Shown: positions 30,903-41,088, counted from the first letter of the stretch. The stretch: DNA of 64,000 nucleotides from Stutzerimonas sp. S1 (GCF_025966695.1 NZ_JAOEIY010000009.1:48644-112643); one strand, 5' to 3'. Notes: generated by a model not told the origin, from the sequence alone. Numbers and translations: made by a program.

Positions 30903-31841
30903 CTACTCGTTCTTGCGACGTTCCGACCACTGGCCGATCTCGAAGCCCAGCACCACGAGGATCGCCAGCGCGAAGGGTAGCAGCAGATAGAAACCGCGAA
31001 AGACGATCAGCGCGGCGAGCACATCGGCGGTAGGCAGCTCCGGCAGCGCCGCGAGAAAGGTCACCTCCAGCACGCCGAGCCCTCCCGGGGCATGGGACAG
31101 GAGGGCAAGCGAGAATGAGGCGAGAAACACGCCGAGTACCGTCAGGTAGCCGGGGTGGGCTTCGGCGGGCAGAGCGAAATGGATGATTGCCGCCGCGCAC
31201 AGCAGCTCAAGTGGCCCTGCCATCAGCTGGCGAGCCACCACCTTCAGGCGCGGGTACTCGATGTGCCACTTGCCCAGACGCCAGGGTGCGAGCTGGCGCC
31301 AGGCGCCGAAGATGTAGAGCCCGACCACCGCCAATAGCAGCGTGCCGAGACTCAGCGCCACCCAGCTCGGTACCTCGACGATGCGGGCCAGCACACTCGG
31401 CTGCAGGACCAGTACGGCACCGCTCGCCAGTAGCGTGCCAAGACCGAAGGTCAGCGAACAGAAGACAATGAGAATGCCGATCTCCTGTGGCGTCAGGCCC
31501 TTGCTGCGATAGGCTCGGTAACGCACCACCGCGCCGGAGAACACCGATGCACCGATGTTGTGCGCCAGGGCATAGGTGGTGAACGAGCAGAGGGTGATGA
31601 ACCACCAGGAGATGCGCTTTCCCAGGTGCGCCATGGCGATGCGGTCGTACCACGCCAGTGCCACGTAGGCACCCAGGGTCGCGAGCGCCGCCAGCAGCCA
31701 GTGCAAGGTGTCGATGGCCTGCAAGCTGTTGCCGAGCTCGGCCAGCGAAATGGTGCGCACCTCCTGATACAGCAGGTAGCCGGACAGCAGTACCGCCATG
31801 ATTCCCAACAGGGTCCAGGCAGCATCGCTTCGTTTCATCAT
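30903..31841 (-). CDS. Lysylphosphatidylglycerol synthase TM-region-like (UPF0104) protein
   Basis: A 312-residue integral membrane protein with about eight helices, matching the transmembrane half of MprF/LPG synthases: FTTYALAHNIGASVFSGAVVRYRAYRSKGL, ...LLSHAPGGLGVLEVTFLAALP and VFRGFYLLLPFALA. The lysyl-transferase domain is absent, so flippase-like or other lipid roles are possible. The start at 31841 (tandem ATGATG) follows AAGGA; the upstream extension is unsupported. The gene is isolated from mprF-like partners. Confidence 0.82.
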   Translation of the reverse strand: MMKRSDAAWTLLGIMAVLLSGYLLYQEVRTISLAELGNSLQAIDTLHWLLAALATLGAYVALAWYDRIAMAHLGKRISWWFITLCSFTTYALAHNIGASVFSGAVVRYRAYRSKGLTPQEIGILIVFCSLTFGLGTLLASGAVLVLQPSVLARIVEVPSWVALSLGTLLLAVVGLYIFGAWRQLAPWRLGKWHIEYPRLKVVARQLMAGPLELLCAAAIIHFALPAEAHPGYLTVLGVFLASFSLALLSHAPGGLGVLEVTFLAALPELPTADVLAALIVFRGFYLLLPFALAILVVLGFEIGQWSERRKNE

Positions 31842-32058
31842 CGTTCGGTTCCTTACTTCGCCGGGGCGCTCGGGCCGGGCCCGGGTTGCGACCGTCGCAT
31901 GGGCTGGCCGCAGAGCACCGCACGCCTTCACAGAGGTTTATCCGTACTGGTAATCGGCAGCGCACGGGCACGTTTGTTCAGTGTGGAGTCAGTCAATCGT
32001 GCGGGGAGCAACCGTGCCCATGGCCATTGAGAACGGACGCTAGGCTCTCTAGACCGGA

Positions 32059-34860
32059 TCAAACGACGACATTGGCGGCTTTTACCTGCACCCAGTGCTC
32101 GATCAGCTCGCGCAGCTGCGACAGCTCCACCGGCTTGGCCATGTGTCCATCCATGCCGGCCTCGCGCGCACGTTCGCGGTGTTCGCTGAGAATATGTGCG
32201 GTGAGTGCTACCACTGGCGTGCGCGGGCGCCCGTGGCTGACTTCCCAGCTGCGCAGTTGGCGGGTGGCCTCGAAGCCGTCGAGCACCGGCATCTCGCAAT
32301 CCATCAGCACCAGGTCGTAGGGCTGGGCCTGGATCGCCCGCAGAGCTTCCTCGCCGTTGCTCGCGGTGTCCGGCTGCAGATGCAGCTTGTTGAGCATGCC
32401 GCGGATGACTTTGGTGGAGATGCTGTTGTCTTCGGCGACGAGAATGCGGAAATCATCCGGCACCACCAGCGGTGCCGTACTGGGCTGGGTGGTGGTGATC
32501 AGCCTTCGTTCGCTGCGCTGGTCGCGCTGGGCCAGTTCGTCGGCCAGCGTGGTTTTCAGCGTATAGCCGGCCACTGGCTTGGCGAGGATGCGCTTGATTC
32601 CGGCGTTGCGCGCGATGACCTTACTCGGTGCGCAGCTCATGCCGGTGAGCATGATCAGCAGGATGTCGTGGTTGAGGCTGAAGTCTTCCTTGATCTTGCT
32701 GGCCAGTTGCATGCCGGTCATGCCCGGCATGTCCTGGTCGAGCAGCACCACGTCGAAATATTCCTTCAGGTGCGCCTTGGTCCGCAGCAGCGCCAGCGCT
32801 TCCTTGCCCGATGCCACTGCGCTGACCTCCAGGCCCCAGCTGGTGCATTGCTGGACCAGCACCTTGCGGCAGGTGTCGTTGTCGTCGACCACCAGCAGGC
32901 GTGTGCCCTGCAGCCTGCTGTCGAGGCTGGAGTCGGCCTGGGCAAGCCCTTCGTCGGTCAGTGGCAGAGTGATCCACAGCGTGTTGCCGCGCTCGGTTCC
33001 GGTTTGTACGCCGAGTTCACCGTCCATCAGCTGTACCAGCTGGCGCGCGATGATCAGGCCGAGGCGCCCGCCATGGCGGGTCGCCGCCAGAAAGTCCTGG
33101 CTGTCCAGCGCGGCATTGAGCAGGGCATCACGTTCGAAGGCTTCCAGCGGGCGACCGCTGTCCTGCACTGTGATGCGCAGGCGCGGCTTGTCGGGCGCTT
33201 CGTCGAGCGCGGCGATCAGCAGGACTTCGCCTTCGTCAGTCTGCTTGAAGGCGTTTTCCAACAGATTGAGCAAGGCCTGGCGCAGACGTGTGGGGTCGCC
33301 GGCCACCACCGGCGGCAGTTGTGGCTGGACGAAGCTGATCAGCTCGACCTTCTGCTGCTCCGCCTTGGCGCGGAAGATGTTCAGACAGTCCTCGAGCAGT
33401 GCGTTGAGATCGAATTGCACATCGTCCAGTTCGATCTGCCCGGACTCGAGCTTGGAGATGTCGAGGATCTCGTTGATCAGGTTCAGCAGCTCGTTGCCGG
33501 AACTATGGATCGTCTGCACGTAGTCGCGTTGCTTGGCCGACAGTGAGGTTCCCAGCAGCAGCTCGCTCATGCCGAGCACGCCGTTCATCGGTGTGCGGAT
33601 CTCGTGACTGATCTTGGCGAGGAAGTCCGCCTTGGTCTTTAGTTCGGCGCTGATCACCGCTTCGGCGGTATGTTGGGTGCGGCTGTCTGCTTGCGCCTGC
33701 CGCTGCCGCTCGAGCAGGGCAAAGCTGAGCATTAGGCCGCTGAGGGTGGCTACGCTGAACAGTCCGCCGGTCAGCCAGCCGGGATCGAGCTGGTCGAAGC
33801 CCAGCGCCGCCGGAATGAAGAAAATGAAACCGCCGTTGAACAGCAGCATACCGGCGACCACCAGGCGGGCCGGCCGATAGTGCTGTCGCCACTGGTAGAT
33901 CGCGACCGCCAGCGTGCTGAGGGCGACCAGCAGGACCGCCGAGTAGATGAGCCAGCTGTACCAGAGCCACTGCGCCAGCGGGATGGCTGCGGCCAGAGCG
34001 AGGGTCAGGTTGAACTGGATACCGAGCAGCCAGTTGATCCAGTTGCGCTGGCGCTGGCGAAAGAAGCCCAGGGTGAATCCCAGCAGGGCCAGACATGCGA
34101 CCAGCGCCGATAGGTCGGCGATCATCGGCTGGCTGTAGATCAGTTGCGGCATCCATACCGCCAGCAGACCGAGGTTGGCCACCGCACAACTGAGCAGCCC
34201 GGCGTGCAACAAGCTCAGCCAGATGTGGCTGTAGCTGCGGGTATAGGCGAACCGCAGCAGGTTGTAGACCATCAGCAGCGCCAGCGCGCCGAACAGCGCA
34301 CCGAACAGGTACGCTGGCTGCGCCTGCGCGACCAGTCCGGCTTCGTCGAGCATCTTGAACCAGGTCATCATCGGATGACTGGACTGCAGCCGGATATAGG
34401 CTTCGCGGGGGTGATCGTCGTTGGGCAGGGAAAACACGTAGGCCCTTTCGGGCAGCGGTCGCGAGGTCATCGGCCGCAGTTCGCCGGTCGCCACATGCTG
34501 TTCGAGCTCACCATCGCGCAGCAGGTAGTAGTCGAGATACTGCACTCGCGGAGCGAACAGCCACAGCCAGTGCGGTTGCGTATGGGGTGGCAGGCTGACT
34601 TGCAGCCAGACAGCGTCGTCACTAGCTGGGGCGCTATAGGCAAGCTTGTCCAGTCGCTGGAACAGCGGCCGTTGCGCCATCACTTCGGCAAGCGTCAGGC
34701 GTCCCGATTGATCGACCAGCATGCGCCAGTTTGGCGGTTCTGAGCGTTCGGTGGAGGCAGCAGCGAAGGAGGGTGGCGAGACGGTCTGTGCCGAAAGCGG
34801 ACTCAGCGCAGTCAGGAGCAGGCTAAAGATGAATGCGATGGCGATCCGAAGCCGACCCAC
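32059..34860 (-). CDS. retS: RetS hybrid sensor kinase
   Basis: RetS inhibits GacS and so suppresses the Gac/Rsm switch to biofilm and secretion. The 933 residues comprise a signal peptide, a periplasmic 7TMR-DISMED2 domain, seven membrane helices (about 180-395), a kinase region with H-box FLAKISHEIRTPMNGVLG, then two receiver domains (LLVVDDND...LLDQDMPG and ILVAEDNS...LMDCEMPVLDG). Start is GTG at 34860, with AAGGGA 8 bases upstream; the ATGs further upstream fall in or next to a likely -10 element. Position beside purD matches PAO1. The ATP-binding G boxes are degenerate (QDSGRP, RHGGRLGL). Confidence 0.93.
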   Translation of the reverse strand: MGRLRIAIAFIFSLLLTALSPLSAQTVSPPSFAAASTERSEPPNWRMLVDQSGRLTLAEVMAQRPLFQRLDKLAYSAPASDDAVWLQVSLPPHTQPHWLWLFAPRVQYLDYYLLRDGELEQHVATGELRPMTSRPLPERAYVFSLPNDDHPREAYIRLQSSHPMMTWFKMLDEAGLVAQAQPAYLFGALFGALALLMVYNLLRFAYTRSYSHIWLSLLHAGLLSCAVANLGLLAVWMPQLIYSQPMIADLSALVACLALLGFTLGFFRQRQRNWINWLLGIQFNLTLALAAAIPLAQWLWYSWLIYSAVLLVALSTLAVAIYQWRQHYRPARLVVAGMLLFNGGFIFFIPAALGFDQLDPGWLTGGLFSVATLSGLMLSFALLERQRQAQADSRTQHTAEAVISAELKTKADFLAKISHEIRTPMNGVLGMSELLLGTSLSAKQRDYVQTIHSSGNELLNLINEILDISKLESGQIELDDVQFDLNALLEDCLNIFRAKAEQQKVELISFVQPQLPPVVAGDPTRLRQALLNLLENAFKQTDEGEVLLIAALDEAPDKPRLRITVQDSGRPLEAFERDALLNAALDSQDFLAATRHGGRLGLIIARQLVQLMDGELGVQTGTERGNTLWITLPLTDEGLAQADSSLDSRLQGTRLLVVDDNDTCRKVLVQQCTSWGLEVSAVASGKEALALLRTKAHLKEYFDVVLLDQDMPGMTGMQLASKIKEDFSLNHDILLIMLTGMSCAPSKVIARNAGIKRILAKPVAGYTLKTTLADELAQRDQRSERRLITTTQPSTAPLVVPDDFRILVAEDNSISTKVIRGMLNKLHLQPDTASNGEEALRAIQAQPYDLVLMDCEMPVLDGFEATRQLRSWEVSHGRPRTPVVALTAHILSEHRERAREAGMDGHMAKPVELSQLRELIEHWVQVKAANVVV

Positions 34861-34891
34861 TGGTGAAGTCCCTTCATGTGTGTGACGAGGG

Positions 34892-34921
34892 ATTATAGCC
34901 ATGCCGCCAATCGGCTGTAAT
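34892..34921 (-). promoter_or_regulatory. Probable sigma-70 promoter of retS
   Basis: Perfect TATAAT on the minus strand at 34892-34897, with a weak ATTACA -35 at 34916-34921 (18-base spacer). It lies between the purD stop and the retS GTG and excludes the longer retS start options. Confidence 0.5.
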
Positions 34922-34974
34922 CGTGCGGGGACGCGGAATGCCGGCCCCGTACGCATTTTCCGGCGAGCGGTGCT

Positions 34975-36267
34975 TCAGTCGCCGGACCGTTCGCGGGCGA
35001 TAGCGCGATAGCCGATGTCCTTGCGGTAGAAACAGCCGTTCCAGCGGATCTTCTCGGCCAGGCGATAGGCCTGCTGCTGGGCATCGGCGACGCTGGCGCC
35101 GATAGCGGTGGCGCATAGCACCCGACCGCCGGCAGTGACCACTTGGCTCTGGGCGTTCAGTGCGGTGCCGGCGTGGAACACCTTGCCGTCCAGTTGCGCG
35201 GCGTCGGCCAGGCCTTCGATCACGTCACCCTTGGCATAGTCGCCCGGGTAGCCGCCGGCGGCCAGCACCACGCCCACGGTGGGGCGCGGATCCCAGGTGG
35301 CTTCGACCTTGTTCAGGGCCTTGGCCAGCGCGGCCTCGACCAGCAGCACCAGCGAGGACTCCAGGCGCACCATGATCGGCTGGGTTTCCGGGTCGCCGAA
35401 GCGGCAGTTGAACTCGATAACCTTCGGTTTGCCGGCCTTGTCGATCATCAGGCCGGCGTACAGGAAGCCGGTGTAGACGTTGCCTTCGGCTGCCATGCCA
35501 CGCACGGTCGGGTAGATGATCTCGTCCATCACCCGCTGGTGCACTTCGGCAGTTACCACCGGGGCCGGCGAGTAGGCGCCCATGCCGCCGGTGTTCGGGC
35601 CGCTGTCGCCGTCGCCGACGCGCTTGTGGTCCTGGCTGGTGGCCATCGGCAGCACGTGCTCGCCGTCGACCATGACGATGAACGAGGCTTCCTCGCCGTC
35701 GAGAAACTCCTCGATTACCACGCGCGCGCCGGCGTCGCCGAAGGCGTTGCCGGACAGCATGTCGCGCACCGCTTCCTCGGCTTCTGCCTGGGTCATGGCG
35801 ACGATCACGCCCTTGCCGGCGGCCAGGCCGTCGGCCTTGACCACGATCGGCGCGCCCTTCTCGCGCAGGTAGGCCAGCGCCGGCTCGACTTCGGTGAAGT
35901 TCTGGTAATCGGCAGTCGGAATCTTGTGGCGAGCCAGGAAGTCCTTGGTGAACGCCTTGGAGCCTTCCAGCTGGGCGGCGCCAGCGGTCGGACCGAAGAT
36001 ATCCAGGCCGCGCGAACGGAACAGATCGACCACGCCCTTCACCAGCGGTGCTTCCGGGCCGACGATGGTCAGCTGCACGTTGGCGGCGGCGAAGTCGGCC
36101 AGCGCCTCGATGGCCAACACGTCAATGGCGACGTTTTCGCACTTGGCCTCGGTCGCAGTGCCGGCGTTGCCGGGGGCGACGAAGACCTTGGCGACGCGCG
36201 GATCCTGTGCGACCTTCCAGGCCAGCGCGTGTTCACGACCGCCGCTGCCGATGATCAGTACGTTCAT
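34975..36267 (-). CDS. purD: Phosphoribosylamine-glycine ligase
   Basis: Second step of purine synthesis, an ATP-grasp enzyme. The 430 residues include MNVLIIGSGGREHALAWK, ATP-grasp segments IVVKADGLAAGKGVIVA and VVIEEFLDGEEASFIV, and the signature RFGDPETQPIMVRL. It lies downstream of purH on the same strand, and GAGAGAGAA precedes the ATG. Confidence 0.97.
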   Translation of the reverse strand: MNVLIIGSGGREHALAWKVAQDPRVAKVFVAPGNAGTATEAKCENVAIDVLAIEALADFAAANVQLTIVGPEAPLVKGVVDLFRSRGLDIFGPTAGAAQLEGSKAFTKDFLARHKIPTADYQNFTEVEPALAYLREKGAPIVVKADGLAAGKGVIVAMTQAEAEEAVRDMLSGNAFGDAGARVVIEEFLDGEEASFIVMVDGEHVLPMATSQDHKRVGDGDSGPNTGGMGAYSPAPVVTAEVHQRVMDEIIYPTVRGMAAEGNVYTGFLYAGLMIDKAGKPKVIEFNCRFGDPETQPIMVRLESSLVLLVEAALAKALNKVEATWDPRPTVGVVLAAGGYPGDYAKGDVIEGLADAAQLDGKVFHAGTALNAQSQVVTAGGRVLCATAIGASVADAQQQAYRLAEKIRWNGCFYRKDIGYRAIARERSGD

Positions 36268-36304
36268 TTCTCTCTCCCGTTGGGGGCGGGCCTGCGGCCC
36301 GCTT

Positions 36305-36330
36305 GGTGGATAAGCAGAGCGTTATCCACC
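36305..36330. repeat. GGTGGATAA/TTATCCACC intergenic hairpin
   Basis: A 9-bp perfect inverted repeat with an 8-base spacer, in the 240-base purH-purD spacer. I recall hairpins of this GGTGGATAA...TTATCCACC kind as frequent intergenic elements in stutzeri-group genomes. No T run follows. Confidence 0.65.
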
Positions 36331-36507
36331 CTACGATGTCTGGCGTTCGGTGTTCCGAATCGCGGCCTCAACATTGCTTTCGGGTCGCGATGGAGTGGGT
36401 GGATGCAAGGCGCGGTGCCTTCGACAAGCGCAGTTGCCTGTTGGCAATGAGCATTGGCGAAGGCACCCGAAACGCCGCAGACACCCGCTTCAGCGCGGCC
36501 ATGCCAC

Positions 36508-38112
36508 TTAGTGGCGGAAGTGGCGCATGCCGGTGAAGACCATGGCGATACCGGCTTCGTCGGCCGCATCGATCACTTCCTGGTCGCGCATCGAGCCGCC
36601 GGGCTGGATCACTGCGGTGATGCCGGCCTTGGCGGCATTATCGATGCCGTCGCGGAACGGGAAGAAGGCGTCGGAGGCCATGACGGCACCCGGTACCTGC
36701 AGCCCGGCGTGCTCGGCCTTGATAGCGGCGATGCGCGCGGAGTTGACACGACTCATCTGGCCGGCGCCAACGCCGACGGTCTGGCGGTTCTTGGCATAGA
36801 CGATAGCGTTGGATTTGACGAACTTGGCCACTTTCCAGGCAAAGATCAGATCGTGGATTTCCTGCTCGGTCGGTGCCCGGCGGGTGACGATCTTCAGGTC
36901 GGCTTCCGTGATCATGCCGATGTCGCGGCTCTGGATCAGCAGGCCGCCGTTGACACGCTTGTAGTCCCAGCCCGGGCTGCGCTCGGCCGGCCATTGGCCA
37001 CACTCCAGCAGGCGGACGTTGGCCTTGCTGGCGACGGCGTCGCGCGCGGCCTGGGAGATTTTCGGTGCGATGATTACCTCGACGAACTGACGCTCGACGA
37101 TGGCCTTGGCGGTTTCGCCGTCCAGTTCGCGGTTGAACGCGATGATCCCGCCGAAGGCTGATTCGCTATCGGTGGCGTAGGCCAGGTCGTAGGCCTTGCG
37201 GATGCCGCCTTCGTCTTCTGGCACGACGGCGACGCCGCACGGGTTGGCATGCTTGACGATGACGCAGGCCGGCTTGACGAAGCTCTTCACGCATTCGAGC
37301 GCGGCGTCGGTGTCGGCCACGTTGTTGAACGACAGTTCCTTGCCCTGCAGCTGCTTCGCGGTGGCAACGCAGGCTTCTTCCGGCTTCTCGACATAGAAGG
37401 CCGCCTGCTGGTGCGGGTTCTCGCCGTAGCGCATGTCCTGCGCCTTGATGAACTGCATGTTGTAGGTGCGCGGGAATAGGCTGCGATCCTGGGTGCTGAG
37501 GGTCTGCGCGGACTGATCGATGCCACCGAGGTAGTTGGCGATCATGCCGTCGTAGGCGGCGGTGTGCTCGAAGGCCTTGAGCGCCAGGTCGAAGCGCTGG
37601 GCGTAAGTGAGGCCGCCATTTTTCAGGTTGTCGAGCACGGACGCGTAGTCTTCGGCGTTGACCACGATGGCGACGTCCTTGTGGTTCTTCGCCGCGCTGC
37701 GGACCATGGTCGGGCCGCCGATGTCGATGTTCTCGATGGCGTCCGGCAGAGTGCAGCCTGGCTTGGCGACGGTGGCGGCGAACGGGTAGAGGTTGACCGC
37801 CACCAGGTCGATCGGGGCGATACCGTGCTCGGCCATGACCGCGCCATCCAGATCGCGACGGCCGAGGATGCCGCCATGGATCTTCGGATGCAGGGTCTTC
37901 ACCCGACCGTCCATCATTTCCGGGAAGCCGGTGTAATCGGCGACTTCCACAGCGGCGATGCCGTTGTCCTTGAGCAGCTTGTAGGTGCCGCCGGTGGAGA
38001 GGATCTCCACGCCGAGAGCGGCGAGCTCACGGGCGAAGTCGACGATGCCGGTCTTGTCGGACACGCTGATCAGCGCGCGGCGGACGGGGAGGCGGGTGGT
38101 TTGGTCGGTCAT
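36508..38112 (-). CDS. purH: Bifunctional AICAR transformylase/IMP cyclohydrolase
   Basis: Last two steps to IMP. The 534 residues have an N-terminal MGS-like cyclohydrolase domain ([55 protein letters not shown]) and a C-terminal transformylase domain ([14 protein letters not shown] as [52 protein letters not shown]). Downstream of fis and upstream of purD, all on the minus strand. Confidence 0.97.
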   Translation of the reverse strand: MTDQTTRLPVRRALISVSDKTGIVDFARELAALGVEILSTGGTYKLLKDNGIAAVEVADYTGFPEMMDGRVKTLHPKIHGGILGRRDLDGAVMAEHGIAPIDLVAVNLYPFAATVAKPGCTLPDAIENIDIGGPTMVRSAAKNHKDVAIVVNAEDYASVLDNLKNGGLTYAQRFDLALKAFEHTAAYDGMIANYLGGIDQSAQTLSTQDRSLFPRTYNMQFIKAQDMRYGENPHQQAAFYVEKPEEACVATAKQLQGKELSFNNVADTDAALECVKSFVKPACVIVKHANPCGVAVVPEDEGGIRKAYDLAYATDSESAFGGIIAFNRELDGETAKAIVERQFVEVIIAPKISQAARDAVASKANVRLLECGQWPAERSPGWDYKRVNGGLLIQSRDIGMITEADLKIVTRRAPTEQEIHDLIFAWKVAKFVKSNAIVYAKNRQTVGVGAGQMSRVNSARIAAIKAEHAGLQVPGAVMASDAFFPFRDGIDNAAKAGITAVIQPGGSMRDQEVIDAADEAGIAMVFTGMRHFRH

Positions 38113-38146
38113 TGACGGTTCCTAAGGCTACAGGCTTCAACGCGTG

Positions 38147-38167
38147 AGCCGGGCCCGCGGCCCGGCT
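38147..38167. repeat. GC-rich hairpin between fis and purH
   Basis: AGCCGGGCC-CGC-GGCCCGGCT: 9-bp perfect stem, 43 bases after the fis stop on the minus strand, no T-run. It could slow 3' decay or pause RNA polymerase between fis and purH. Confidence 0.55.
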
Positions 38168-38209
38168 GAACGCCTTGCCACTGTGGCCCGAGGCCCACCG
38201 CCGGGTGTT

Positions 38210-38530
38210 TCAGAGAAGATCGTACTGTTTGAGTTTCTTACGCAGGGTGCCGCGATTCAGACCTAGCAGCTCGGACGCCTTGGTCTGGTTGCCCTTGACG
38301 TAGTTCATCACGGTTTCCAGCAGCGGTGCTTCTACTTCGGAGAGCACCAGGTTGTAAACGTCCGTGACGTCGGCGCCTTCGAGACGGGCGAAGTAGTTGT
38401 GCAGCGCTTTCTCCACGCTGCCGCGAAGGGTTTGCCCTGCTTCGCTCGGCGTACTCAAGTGCTGCTTCAGATTCACGTTGTCGCTCACGGATGCGGTTCC
38501 AGTTACCAAAGTTTCGTTCAACAGCGTCAT
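38210..38530 (-). CDS. fis: Nucleoid protein Fis
   Basis: DNA-bending protein active in rapid growth. The 106-residue protein starts [14 protein letters not shown] at 38530 and ends with the Fis helix-turn-helix ([20 protein letters not shown] plus [10 protein letters not shown]). The start overlaps the dusB stop by 4 bases (ATGA), the classical dusB-fis operon. A longer open frame upstream lies inside dusB and is not real. Confidence 0.97.
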   Translation of the reverse strand: MTLLNETLVTGTASVSDNVNLKQHLSTPSEAGQTLRGSVEKALHNYFARLEGADVTDVYNLVLSEVEAPLLETVMNYVKGNQTKASELLGLNRGTLRKKLKQYDLL

Positions 38531-39540
38531 GCGGCCACCCCCTGTCCATCCCCCGAGTCGGGCTCTGCTCGATGTTCGGCGAAAAAAGCCCGAACACTGG
38601 CGCCCTGCGCGTCCTTGTTCTCCAGACGATTGAACCGGGCACGAAAATCCCGTGCGCCCGGCAGTGTTTCCAGATACCAGCCGACGTGTTTGCGGGCGAT
38701 GCGGGCGCCCATCACATCGCCGTAGAAATCGTGCAAGGCATCCAGATGCTGAAGCACGGTGGCTTCGATTTCGCTTGGCTGCGGCGGCGCCAGTAGCTCG
38801 CTGGTGCCGAGATAATGATCGATCTCGCGGAAGATCCATGGGCGGCCCTGTGCCGCACGGCCGATGAGCAGGGCATCAGCGCCGGTCTTCAGCAGCACCT
38901 GGTGCGCCTTCTGCGGTGAGTCGATGTCGCCGTTGGCGAATACGGGAATCGACACGCTCTGTTTGATGGCGGCGATGGTGTCGTATTCGGCCTCACCAGT
39001 GTAGAGGTCGGCACGCGTGCGGCCATGCACGGCGAGGGCGGCAATTCCGCTTTGCTCGGCGATCCGGGCAATAGTCAGGCCGTTCTTGTTGTGATGGTCC
39101 CAGCCGGTGCGGATCTTCAGGGTCACCGGCACCTCGACCGCGGCCACAACTGCCTCGAGAATCTGTCTGACCAGCAACTCGTCACGCATCAGTGCGGAGC
39201 CGGCTGCCTTGTTGCAGACCTTCTTTGCCGGGCATCCCATGTTGATGTCGATGATCTGTGCGCCCATCTCCACATTGCGGCGGGCCGCTTCGGCGAGCAT
39301 CTGGGGGTCGCCGCCAGCGATCTGCACCGAACGGGGCTCCGGCTCGCCGGCATGCTGCAGTCGCAGCCGTGACTTGCGGCTGTTCCACAGGCGCACGTCG
39401 CTGGTGAGCATTTCCGAAACCACCATGCCCGCGCCGAAGCGTCTGCAAAGCTGGCGAAACGGCTGATCGGTCACGCCGGCCATGGGCGCGAGAATCAGAC
39501 GATTCGGTAAGGTGTAAGGGCCGATGCGTACCGCTGACAT
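38527..39540 (-). CDS. dusB: tRNA-dihydrouridine synthase B
   Basis: FMN enzyme that reduces uridine in tRNA D-loops. The 337 residues include [20 protein letters not shown], the DUS signature [22 protein letters not shown] with the catalytic Cys, [24 protein letters not shown] and ANGDIDSP. It is the promoter-proximal gene of dusB-fis. Confidence 0.97.
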   Translation of the reverse strand: MSAVRIGPYTLPNRLILAPMAGVTDQPFRQLCRRFGAGMVVSEMLTSDVRLWNSRKSRLRLQHAGEPEPRSVQIAGGDPQMLAEAARRNVEMGAQIIDINMGCPAKKVCNKAAGSALMRDELLVRQILEAVVAAVEVPVTLKIRTGWDHHNKNGLTIARIAEQSGIAALAVHGRTRADLYTGEAEYDTIAAIKQSVSIPVFANGDIDSPQKAHQVLLKTGADALLIGRAAQGRPWIFREIDHYLGTSELLAPPQPSEIEATVLQHLDALHDFYGDVMGARIARKHVGWYLETLPGARDFRARFNRLENKDAQGASVRAFFAEHRAEPDSGDGQGVAA

Positions 39541-39600
39541 GAAGATTCCCTGCTTGGGGCCTGCTTGTTAGGTCGATCGGGACTGCAAAAAAGGGTGGGC

Positions 39601-39629
39601 ATAATACCCGCTCTGCATGACGGGTTAAA
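39601..39629 (-). promoter_or_regulatory. Sigma-70 promoter of the dusB-fis operon
   Basis: On the minus strand TTTAAC (39624-39629), 17-base spacer, TATTAT (39601-39606), about 60 bases upstream of the dusB ATG. Both hexamers are close to consensus. Confidence 0.6.
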
Positions 39630-39749
39630 GGTGGTTTTGAACAAAATCTGAACAGCGGTCGGCTTATCGCCAACAGTTAGAAGCAGTCTTGCGCGTGCCC
39701 TGCGTGCGAACAGGGTGACGGGCGGCTGGCAGCTTCCCGCACCCCTTCG

Positions 39750-41018
39750 CTATTCCGGAGACTGGAAGTTCAGGCTGTAATTCACAGCCTTGGTGCCAGG
39801 GTCGAGAATATCCAGGGCAATGTGGATCGGGACCTGCGGCGGCATCTCCGCCTGTCCGGCCAGTTCCCCGGAGAGATACTCGCTGGGTTTGAAGCTGCGG
39901 CTGGCGATCAGCTTGCCGTTGAGGTCGGCGAAGCGCATTTCCAGCAGAGGGAACGGCTGCGAGAAGGGCGCGCGGTTGTACAGGATGGCATCCACCACCA
40001 GCGCGCCACTGAAGTCGGGATGGCTGCGTACCACCAGATTGCTGCTGCGGATCTGGCTGACGTCCACCTTGGCGGGCAAGGTGCAGCCGAGCGTCGGGCA
40101 AAGCTGCTCGAGCCATGGGCGATAGCGGTCGTGCCGGGCCAATTCCTCGAAGTTGTACGCCACGTACTGGCCGATCAGGACAAGCAGAGCGAGCAGGTTC
40201 AGTACACCCCAGGCCAGCCAGCGGCCCCAGGGCTTCTTGCGTTGCTGCCAGGCAAGCTGCAGTGGCTCGTCTTCGAGCTCGAACAGCGGTTGGTTCGGCA
40301 GCTCCGGCTCGCGGCGCTCCTCGGGTGCCCTGCTATTGACTGGTGTGGCAGGCAGCTCTGGTTCGTCGAGCTCGGGAGCGTCGTCGGCGTGGGGCTCGCG
40401 TCTTGCGACGAGCGCGTCGTGCTGCAGCCTGGCGGTCAACGGTCCGTCGGCCGAAACGGCCAGTGGGCTGGGCGGCAGCGGAGCTGAAGCGCTGACTGGA
40501 GTCAGATGCAGCGATTCTTCGTCCTCGATTGTCTCAGGCGTAGGCGTAGGCGTAGGCGTAGGCGGGGGAGGTGCGGTATCGACCGAGGACTGTGCTGTTT
40601 GCGCCTCGGGTTCCGCCGGCTCGCTGTAATCGACCCGCGGCGGTTCTTCGATTGGACGCAGAGCCGCGTCGCGCTGGGCAAGCTCCTGCGCGAACTGTCG
40701 TTCCTGAGCTTCCAGCTTGGCCAGTTCCTCGTCGAGGTCGAGACTGTCCAGATCCAGATCGTCGTGAATCCAGAGCGTCGCATCGCCAGTCGTTGTGGCG
40801 GCTGGCGTGGAGGGCGATGTCGCCGGGGGCGTTACGTTGGCCGCAGGGGGCGGTGATGGCTGTGGTGCGGCGGTTTCGTCGGGTTGCAGATGGCGCGCCG
40901 CGTTGAACACCTCAAGGCAGGCCCCACAGCGTACCGCGCCATGGGCGGCACCGAGCTGGCTGCGGCTGATGCGAAAGCTGGTGTGGCAGTGGGGGCACTG
41001 GGTGATGAAGCTGCTCAT
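39750..41018 (-). CDS. Zinc-ribbon DUF3426 membrane protein
   Basis: The 422 residues begin with an MJ0042-type zinc ribbon (CPHCHTSFRISRSQLG...VRCGACLEVF, residues 8-37), followed by a long acidic, Pro-rich low-complexity linker with a (Pro-Thr) run (PTPTPTPTP), a membrane helix (WLAWGVLNLLALLVLIGQYVAY, about 273-294) and a C-terminal DUF3426 domain likely outside the inner membrane (LVVRSHPDFSGALVVDAILYN, ...FQSPE). Function unknown. It lies between prmA and dusB, as in other pseudomonads. Confidence 0.85.
   Translation of the reverse strand: MSSFITQCPHCHTSFRISRSQLGAAHGAVRCGACLEVFNAARHLQPDETAAPQPSPPPAANVTPPATSPSTPAATTTGDATLWIHDDLDLDSLDLDEELAKLEAQERQFAQELAQRDAALRPIEEPPRVDYSEPAEPEAQTAQSSVDTAPPPPTPTPTPTPETIEDEESLHLTPVSASAPLPPSPLAVSADGPLTARLQHDALVARREPHADDAPELDEPELPATPVNSRAPEERREPELPNQPLFELEDEPLQLAWQQRKKPWGRWLAWGVLNLLALLVLIGQYVAYNFEELARHDRYRPWLEQLCPTLGCTLPAKVDVSQIRSSNLVVRSHPDFSGALVVDAILYNRAPFSQPFPLLEMRFADLNGKLIASRSFKPSEYLSGELAGQAEMPPQVPIHIALDILDPGTKAVNYSLNFQSPE
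40535..40564. repeat. Hexanucleotide repeat in the DUF3426 gene
   Basis: One CAGGCG followed by four near-identical TAGGCG units on the plus strand; on the coding strand each unit is CCT ACG-type, one Pro-Thr pair. Unit gain or loss keeps the frame, so the linker length can vary. Confidence 0.8.
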
Positions 41019-41088
41019 GCGTGGTTCCGGCGAAGATTGCTCGCTAGTCTAGCCCATGGCCGCTGCACGACGGCAGCGCGGTTGCGGT

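Noticed and set aside
40535..40564. CRISPR-like or mobile repeat
   Set aside because: It is a six-base coding microsatellite without spacers.
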